A stretch of 10,733 nucleotides of DNA, taken from contig NZ_DYZA01000080.1 in assembly GCF_020741395.1 (NCBI RefSeq), forward strand, positions 1 to 10,733, given 5' to 3'. The DNA comes from Mailhella massiliensis (GTDB lineage: Bacteria; Desulfobacterota; Desulfovibrionia; Desulfovibrionales; Desulfovibrionaceae). Positions 6,053-10,733 of this stretch are shown here, one piece after another (within the stretch, counting starts at the first letter, position 1; each line of letters starts with the position of its first letter). The notes beneath the pieces were generated by a model. That model did no database searches. It was not told where the DNA came from and saw only the letters and a list, made by a program, of their open reading frames with translations. The position numbers were made by a program, and so were the translations under genes.

Positions 6053-7681
6053 TCAGTCCGCCTTGGGAAGGGGCGCGAGAGCCTTGGGCCATTCTTCCTT
6101 GATGGGATCCACATAGATAGCCCCTGAGGGGCAGCCGGTTTCACATCCGAAACAGGTCATGCAGTCGTCGGGGTGGGCTATGGCGGCCTTGGAGCCGCAG
6201 GTCAGGCAACGGAGGCTTTCTCCGAGCACCTGCTCGTGACGAAGCCCGCCGTAGAGTTCGGCGAAATGCCCGTCCACTGTGGCGACGGGGCGTGCGCTTC
6301 CTTCTTCTCGACTGATGAGCTTGTGTTTTTCCGGCGCTTCCAGAGCGGGAGCCACGGGCATGTCCCAGGCGGTGAGCAGGTGCAGGTCTCCGCCGCGCAG
6401 GTAGGTGAGCATACCCTTTGCGGCCCTTTTTGCCCCGCCTATGGCCGAGGCCACGGAGCTGGGCCCGGTAACGGCGTCGCCCGCAGCGAAGACCCAGGGG
6501 AGGGCGGTCTGTCCGGTGACGGCATCGGCGGCCATGCCTTTGCCCGTGAGGATTTCTTCAGGCATGCCGCTGAGGTCGCAGGCCTGGCCTATGGCGAAAA
6601 CAATCATGTCGGCTTCCATGTGCCTGGTTTCATTTCTATCGAAAACAGGGGCGAAGCGTCCTTCACTGTCGAACACGGAAACGCAGCGCTCCATGTCCAC
6701 GCCCGTTATCGTGTCGCCGTCGCGCAGGACTTTGAAAATGGAGCTGGAAGGCATGAAGCGAACGCCGAGATTCCGGGCGTCTTCAATATTGTGGGCAAAG
6801 GCGGGAAGCTCGCCTTCCGCTTCCAGGGAAACTACGGTCACGCTTTCCGCGCCCAGTCTGGCAAGGCTCTGGGCTACGTCCATGGCCACGTCGCCGCCGC
6901 CCACCACCACGGCGCGTCCGGAAACGGAGCGTATGGTTCTGGTGCGTACGTCGCGCAGGAAATTCAGCCCGTACATGACGTTTGCACCTTCCGCGCCTTC
7001 AGTGGGAACGCGGCGGGCCAGCCCGGCCCCTATGCCGAGGAAGACGGCTTTGAAGCCCTGTGCATACAGGTCTTCCAGACTGAACTGCACGCCCAGTTTC
7101 TGCCCGCAGCGGAAGGAAACGCCTATGGACTGCAGGCGGGCGATGAGGCGGGAAAGAACCACGGCGGGCAGACGGTATTCGGGAATGCCGTAGCGGAGCA
7201 TGCCGCCCGGTTCAGCCTGAGCCTCAAACACGGTGACCTTGAAGCCTTCTTCCGCGAGCTGAGCGGCGCAGGTCAGGCCGGCGGGGCCGGAGCCCACCAC
7301 GGCCACGGGAGCGACATGCTTTGCTGTGGCGGGGGTGGCCGGGCTCTCCAGCGCCTTGTCGCCCAGGAAGCGTTCAATGCCGCCGATGTTTACGGCACTG
7401 TCCACGGCGCGGCGGGAACATTCCCCTTCACAGAAATGAGGGCATACGCGCCCGGTCACGGCAGCCAGGGGGTTGCTCTTCCAGCTCAGTTCCACGGCTT
7501 CGCGGATGGAGCCGAGCTGCAGGGCCGCGTGATAGTCGCGGATATTGTTGTGTATGGGGCACGCTGCGGAGCAGGGCGATGCCACGGCGGGGGAACCGTA
7601 TACCCGGAACACGTCCAGCGGGCAGCTTTTCATGCAGGTGCCGCAGCCGATGCATTTTTCCTGGTCGAGAGAGCGGATCAT
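6053..7681 (-). CDS. GltD-like FAD/NAD(P)H oxidoreductase with N- and C-terminal Fe-S motifs
   Basis: This 542-residue soluble electron-transfer protein has several parts in order. A 4Fe-4S ferredoxin motif CIGCGTCMKSCP has cysteines at 10, 13, 16 and 20. The helical Fe-S domain typical of the glutamate synthase small subunit has C37, C41, C80, C84 and C88 (PCSAACPIHN and CPHFCEGEC). The FAD-binding motif is GSGPAG (130-135). The NAD(P)H-binding motif is GGGDVAMD (261-268). The closing FAD motif is WVFAAGDAVTGPSSV (396-410). At the C-terminus are CLTC (492-495) and a second ferredoxin-type motif CMTCFGCETGCP (507-518). GltD itself is about 450-480 residues and lacks the end domains. In this family electrons pass between NAD(P)H, FAD and Fe-S clusters. 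Next to a cytoplasmic FrdA/AprA-type flavoprotein, it is the likely redox partner (inference). The start has AAAAGGAG upstream. It follows dctM after 135 nt. The nucleotide preference (NADH or NADPH) is not clear by eye. Confidence 0.85.
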   Translation of the reverse strand: MIRSLDQEKCIGCGTCMKSCPLDVFRVYGSPAVASPCSAACPIHNNIRDYHAALQLGSIREAVELSWKSNPLAAVTGRVCPHFCEGECSRRAVDSAVNIGGIERFLGDKALESPATPATAKHVAPVAVVGSGPAGLTCAAQLAEEGFKVTVFEAQAEPGGMLRYGIPEYRLPAVVLSRLIARLQSIGVSFRCGQKLGVQFSLEDLYAQGFKAVFLGIGAGLARRVPTEGAEGANVMYGLNFLRDVRTRTIRSVSGRAVVVGGGDVAMDVAQSLARLGAESVTVVSLEAEGELPAFAHNIEDARNLGVRFMPSSSIFKVLRDGDTITGVDMERCVSVFDSEGRFAPVFDRNETRHMEADMIVFAIGQACDLSGMPEEILTGKGMAADAVTGQTALPWVFAAGDAVTGPSSVASAIGGAKRAAKGMLTYLRGGDLHLLTAWDMPVAPALEAPEKHKLISREEGSARPVATVDGHFAELYGGLRHEQVLGESLRCLTCGSKAAIAHPDDCMTCFGCETGCPSGAIYVDPIKEEWPKALAPLPKAD

Positions 7682-7713
7682 AGAAAACTCCTTTTTAAGG
7701 CGCAGCCGGAGAC

Positions 7714-7809
7714 CCTGTGGGGCACAGGCTGATAATGAGGGGGCTTTAGGGAGGGCGGCGAAGCCCGGCCGGGGACGGGGATGGACCCGTACCCGGCAGA
7801 CGGGTACGG
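7714..7809 (-). repeat. Hairpin-rich spacer between dctM and the GltD-like gene
   Basis: Two perfect hairpins lie in this spacer. CCGTACCCG (7787-7795) pairs with CGGGTACGG (7801-7809) around a 5-nt loop, and its nearest end is 7 nt past the dctM stop. CCTGTG (7714-7719) pairs with CACAGG (7723-7728). A looser GGGCTT/AAGCCC pair (7741-7746 and 7761-7766) lies between them. None is followed by a U-tract on the minus strand, and no convincing promoter was found. The spacer looks like a stability or processing boundary separating the transporter part from the enzyme part of one transcript. Confidence 0.5.
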
Positions 7810-7816
7810 ACAGGGC

Positions 7817-9121
7817 TCAGGAGAGCAAGGAAGGCAGGAACAGGGATATCTGCGGGAACATGATGAGCAGGGTCAAATGAACGACATCGGCCAGGACGAA
7901 GGGCATGGCCCCGCGGAATACTGTCTGTATGGGTGTAGAGTTCCCGGCAATGCCTTTGATGACGAAGAGGTTGAGTCCGACAGGAGGAGTGATGAGACCC
8001 ATTTCCGTCACTTTCACCACCAGGATGCCGAACCAGATGGGGTCGAGATTGAGCTGCTGCACCACGGGGAAGAAGATGGGCACGGTGAGCAGCACAATGG
8101 CCATGGAGTCCATGAAGCAGCCGAGCAGGACCATGATGAGCAGAATGGCCACGAGCACCACATAGGCGTTGACATGCATGTCGAGAATGAGCGTGGCAAG
8201 TTCGTTGGGAACGCGGCTTACGGCGAGGAAGTATCCGAAGAACATGGCGCCGAGCAGGATCATGTAGCACATGCCGGTGGTCTTCACGGATTCGGTGAGG
8301 CTGTTGGTGAACACCTTCCAGCTCATCTGCTTCTTGAAGAAACTCAGGAGAAAGGCGCCGAAAGCTCCTATGCCCGCGGCTTCATTGGGAGTGAAGATGC
8401 CTGCGTACAGCCCGCCGATGACGACGGCGAACAAGGTAAGCACGCCCCATACCCTGCCTACGGCATGAACCTTTTCCTTTATGGAGCAGGATTCTCCGCG
8501 GGGGCCCATTTCAGGGTGGCGATGCACGAGAATGGCAATGGTGCTTATGTACAGGACGGCCTGAAGTATGCCCGGGAGAAAACCGGCCATGAACAGTGCG
8601 CCTATGCTCTGTTCGGTGATGATGCCGTAGAGCACCATGACGGTGCTTGGCGGAATCATGATGCCAATGGTACCGCCTGCGGCGATAGCGCCGGTGGCAA
8701 GTGCGTTGGAATACTTGAACTTGCGCATTTCCGGCAGCGCGACGACACCCATGGTGGCCGCGCAGGCCACGCTGGAGCCGCAGATGGCCGCAAAGCCGGA
8801 ACATGCCGCCACCGTCACCATGGCCAGGCCGCCCTTGAGGCTGCCCATCCACTTGCTCACGGCCCAGTACAGGTCTTCGCTTACGCCGGACTTGAAGGCA
8901 AACTGCCCCATGAGCAGAAAGAGGGGCACGACGCTGTAGCTGTACTGCACGAAGGTTTCATAGGGGACGCCCTGGGCTATGCCCATGGCCGGTTCCAGGC
9001 CGGAGAGGAGGGCGAAGCCGCCGGTTCCGACAAGAACCATGCCCACGCCGATGGGAATACGGGCGCAGATGGTCAGGATGAGGACAAGCATGCCCAGGCA
9101 GCCGATGGAGAAAGGAGTCAT
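7817..9121 (-). CDS. dctM: TRAP transporter large permease subunit DctM
   Basis: This 434-residue polytopic membrane protein has the usual DctM length and family motifs. These are VVPLFLLMGQ (64-73), the substrate-gate segment GGTIGIMIPPST (149-160), GLYAGIFTPNEAAGIGAFGA (237-256) and the second-repeat counterpart EMGLITPPVGLNLFV (373-387). The paired motifs reflect the inverted repeat structure of the family. DctM carries the solute across the inner membrane, driven by a sodium or proton gradient. The start ATG at 9119-9121 overlaps the dctQ stop in an ATGA arrangement, so the two membrane subunits are probably translated together. The gene ends before a 135-nt hairpin-rich spacer. Substrate identity cannot be read from this subunit. 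Confidence 0.95.
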   Translation of the reverse strand: MTPFSIGCLGMLVLILTICARIPIGVGMVLVGTGGFALLSGLEPAMGIAQGVPYETFVQYSYSVVPLFLLMGQFAFKSGVSEDLYWAVSKWMGSLKGGLAMVTVAACSGFAAICGSSVACAATMGVVALPEMRKFKYSNALATGAIAAGGTIGIMIPPSTVMVLYGIITEQSIGALFMAGFLPGILQAVLYISTIAILVHRHPEMGPRGESCSIKEKVHAVGRVWGVLTLFAVVIGGLYAGIFTPNEAAGIGAFGAFLLSFFKKQMSWKVFTNSLTESVKTTGMCYMILLGAMFFGYFLAVSRVPNELATLILDMHVNAYVVLVAILLIMVLLGCFMDSMAIVLLTVPIFFPVVQQLNLDPIWFGILVVKVTEMGLITPPVGLNLFVIKGIAGNSTPIQTVFRGAMPFVLADVVHLTLLIMFPQISLFLPSLLS

Positions 9122-9606
9122 GATTTGTCCTCCTCATGGGAATGGAAGGCGGCGACAAGTTCGCAGAGGGAAATGGGAATTACCAGCATGAAGGAAAGAC
9201 AGATCACGGCTGCCGCAGGCCACATGGGCAGGCCCAGGGTGGGAGTGCTGAGATTGCTTTCCATGACTTCAACAATCAGGGGGATGGACTGTGTGCCGAG
9301 CAGGATGAAAACCCCGCAGGAGCAGAGAAGGGAGAAGAGAAGCGTGACTTTCTTGAGCCGGCGAGAGAGAAGGTTGTAGACAAGATCCACGCTGACGTGA
9401 CCATCTTTATAGGAACAGTACAGAATGGCTATGGGGGAGAGAACACCCATGGACAGCTCTATGATTTCATACACGCCCTGGATGGGGCTGTGAAAGAAGT
9501 AGCGCATGATGACGTCTGCCGTGGTGATGACCATGGCAAAGGCCAGTGTGAACGCCCCTATCCAGAGAAGAATATTGACGAGGCCGTGGAATAGTTTCTG
9601 GAACAT
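9118..9606 (-). CDS. dctQ: TRAP transporter small permease subunit DctQ
   Basis: This 162-residue membrane protein has four hydrophobic segments (about 10-29, 48-65, 86-104 and 130-149). The family-typical segment DVIMRYFFHSPIQGVYEI is at 31-48, and KDGHVSVDLVYNLL follows at 67-80. DctQ packs against DctM as the scaffold of the transport unit. The ATG at 9604-9606 is preceded by AAGGAG at a 5-nt spacing, directly next to the foot of the strong dctP-dctQ hairpin. It overlaps dctM by 4 nt. The size, topology and position between dctP and dctM make the call secure although DctQ sequences diverge quickly. Confidence 0.93.
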   Translation of the reverse strand: MFQKLFHGLVNILLWIGAFTLAFAMVITTADVIMRYFFHSPIQGVYEIIELSMGVLSPIAILYCSYKDGHVSVDLVYNLLSRRLKKVTLLFSLLCSCGVFILLGTQSIPLIVEVMESNLSTPTLGLPMWPAAAVICLSFMLVIPISLCELVAAFHSHEEDKS

Positions 9607-9619
9607 GGTCGCTCCTTGG

Positions 9620-9648
9620 CCGGAAACAGGCGGAGGGCCTGTTTCCGG
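9620..9648 (-). repeat. Strong hairpin in the dctP-dctQ gap
   Basis: CCGGAAACAGGC (9620-9631) and GCCTGTTTCCGG (9637-9648) form a perfect 12-bp stem with a 5-nt loop. It begins 6 nt after the dctP stop and ends 2 nt before the dctQ ribosome site. No U-tract follows. Such structures after a binding-protein gene commonly protect the upstream mRNA, giving more binding protein than permease. Because it touches the ribosome site it might also limit dctQ translation. Confidence 0.75.
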
Positions 9649-9654
9649 GAGAGG

Positions 9655-10686
9655 TTACTGGTTTTTGCCGAGAGCAAAGTCGAGCACGGCCCGGGCTTCA
9701 GTGAGCCCCTCTTCTTCGGCATGCTTTGCCCAGGCTTCCCAGATGGGTTCGCCCGCCTTTTCCACCCAGCGCGCCCGCTCTTCGGGGCTGAGCTCAAAGG
9801 TTTCGAGCTGAACGCCGTTTTCACGGAGCGTGGAAAGGACGGAACGGGAAGAATAGGAGAAGTTTTCCGCCCACCATACGCTTCCGGCCAGTCCGCTGTT
9901 GGCGTCTATGGCAGCCTTGCCGGCTTCGGGAAGGCGGTTGTAGGCTTTCTTGTTCATGGCCACGCCGAAGAAGGAGAAACCGAAGGGGGCGTTGGTTACC
10001 ACATACTTGGCGACTTCATAGAAGCGGAAGCCGTTGATGGGTTCCCAGGAGGCCAGCGTACCGTCGATGGTGCCGCGCTGAAGGGCGAGATAAACATCGG
10101 GCATGGGAATGACTACGGGAATGGCGCCGAGAGCTTCAAGCGCGTCCACCAGCGGGCCGGCCACGGTGCGTATCTTTTTTCCCTTCAGATCTTCCAGTGT
10201 ACGGATGGGCTTGGTGGAGACGAGGTTGAACACGTCGGAAGTGAACAGGGCGAGCAGTTTGTTGTCGGCATAGGGGCGGGCGAACTGGGGGAATTTTTCA
10301 TACATTTTCCAGAGCGCTTCGCTGGCTTCCATGGGGGTGGAATAGGGCAGGCCCGGCAGAGTGATCACTTCGGCAAGGGGATTCATGCCGGGGTAGGTGG
10401 CCATGGCGTTCCAGCTTACGTCCGCAATGCCCTTTTTGGTGGCAGACCAGACCTGTGAGCCTTTGGCCAGGCTCTGGTTGGCGTACAGGTCGAAGGTGAT
10501 GGCGCCGCCGGAGGCTTCTTCCACTTTTTTTATCCAGGGCTGCGTACCGTGGACGGAGCCCCACGAGGTTTCGGAATTCTGCTCGGCGAATTTAAGGGGT
10601 TTTGCCGCCTGGGCGCTGGAAAGGGGCGCGGAGGCGAAACACACGGTCAGGGCCAGAAGAAGGGTGAGACGAGGGAAGCGAAGCAT
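9655..10686 (-). CDS. dctP: TRAP transporter periplasmic substrate-binding protein DctP
   Basis: This is a 343-residue secreted protein. A signal peptide covers about residues 1-28: MLRFPR, a leucine-rich core, then SSAQAA before KPLKF. The mature part has the DctP/TRAP receptor landmarks. There is an early binding strand FAEQNSETSWG (33-43), the stretch DLKGKKIRT with the likely carboxylate-binding Arg at about 173, and the VYLALQRGTIDGTLASWEP block at 198-216 containing the conserved GTIDG. The receptor captures a small organic acid in the periplasm and delivers it to DctQM. The ATG at 10684-10686 has GGGAG upstream. It is the first gene visible in the operon, and the promoter should lie to the right. 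The ligand is unknown. The Arg supports a carboxylate-type ligand, but TRAP receptors bind many such compounds, including sulfonates in some gut Desulfovibrionaceae. Confidence 0.94.
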   Translation of the reverse strand: MLRFPRLTLLLALTVCFASAPLSSAQAAKPLKFAEQNSETSWGSVHGTQPWIKKVEEASGGAITFDLYANQSLAKGSQVWSATKKGIADVSWNAMATYPGMNPLAEVITLPGLPYSTPMEASEALWKMYEKFPQFARPYADNKLLALFTSDVFNLVSTKPIRTLEDLKGKKIRTVAGPLVDALEALGAIPVVIPMPDVYLALQRGTIDGTLASWEPINGFRFYEVAKYVVTNAPFGFSFFGVAMNKKAYNRLPEAGKAAIDANSGLAGSVWWAENFSYSSRSVLSTLRENGVQLETFELSPEERARWVEKAGEPIWEAWAKHAEEEGLTEARAVLDFALGKNQ

Positions 10687-10733
10687 AGAGTCTCCCGGGC
10701 AAAGGTGAGGCGGAACGGACTGCCGCCGGAAAT
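10687..10733 (-). promoter_or_regulatory. Partial 5' leader of the TRAP operon
   Basis: Only 47 nt upstream of dctP are present. They contain the GGGAG ribosome site and a small GGCGG/CCGCC inverted repeat. No -10 or -35 elements are recognisable, so the promoter or an upstream gene lies outside the window. Confidence 0.4.

Noticed and set aside
6173..7732. 519-residue plus-strand open frame opposite the GltD-like gene
   Set aside because: It is antisense to a gene with many conserved cysteine and dinucleotide-binding motifs. The composition is low-complexity Gly/Ala/His.
7781..9379. 532-residue plus-strand open frame opposite dctM and dctQ
   Set aside because: It spans two well-supported minus-strand genes and their overlap. 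The product is highly charged (His, Glu, Gly) as in complements of transmembrane segments.
9616..10458. 280-residue plus-strand open frame opposite dctP
   Set aside because: It is a shadow of dctP with no ribosome site and no recognisable domain.
1..10733. CRISPR array, insertion sequence, tRNA or rRNA gene
   Set aside because: I saw no regularly spaced repeats, transposase frames, terminal inverted repeats or cloverleaf-like segments on either strand.

Overview
The window looks like a chromosomal piece of a GC-rich, anaerobic, proteobacterial-type genome. It is dense, nearly all minus-strand coding, with strong AAGGAG-type ribosome sites and two different solute-binding-protein-dependent carboxylate transporters. 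Adenylylsulfate-reductase/fumarate-reductase-like redox genes lie beside one of them. A host-associated member of the Desulfovibrionaceae (Bilophila or Mailhella type) is my best guess. It is an inference from gene content and composition, not from a marker gene.

Left part (1-2341, minus strand). This is a tripartite tricarboxylate transporter (TTT) operon, read right to left: a 91-residue protein with a probable thioredoxin-like fold but no CxxC motif, then tctB, tctA, and the first 15 codons of a secreted protein that is probably the TctC binding protein. Spacings are short and each gene has its own ribosome site.

Middle (2342-4200). An AT-rich divergent intergenic region holds a candidate promoter for the TTT operon, a 13-bp palindrome and a direct repeat. 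It is followed on the plus strand by a solitary 520-residue gene. Its C-terminal third resembles a half-length HsdS specificity subunit, and its N-terminal part resembles a degenerate HsdM-type methyltransferase without the catalytic motifs. No restriction subunit is present. The gene ends at a bidirectional hairpin terminator.

Right part (4218-10686, minus strand). This is a second operon, read right to left: dctP, dctQ, dctM (a complete TRAP transporter), then a 542-residue GltD-like FAD/NAD(P)H oxidoreductase carrying Fe-S motifs at both ends, then a 574-residue FrdA/SdhA/AprA-family flavoprotein. Three gene junctions contain strong hairpins without U-tracts, which may set relative expression. 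The simplest model is that the TRAP system imports an organic acid anion. The GltD-like protein would then pass electrons between NAD(P)H and the flavoprotein, which would reduce (or oxidise) the imported compound. The flavoprotein lacks several residues that bind C4-dicarboxylate in fumarate reductases, so the substrate is probably not fumarate. This import-plus-redox module and the orphan HsdM/HsdS-like protein are the two most interesting items. The operon promoter lies beyond the right edge.
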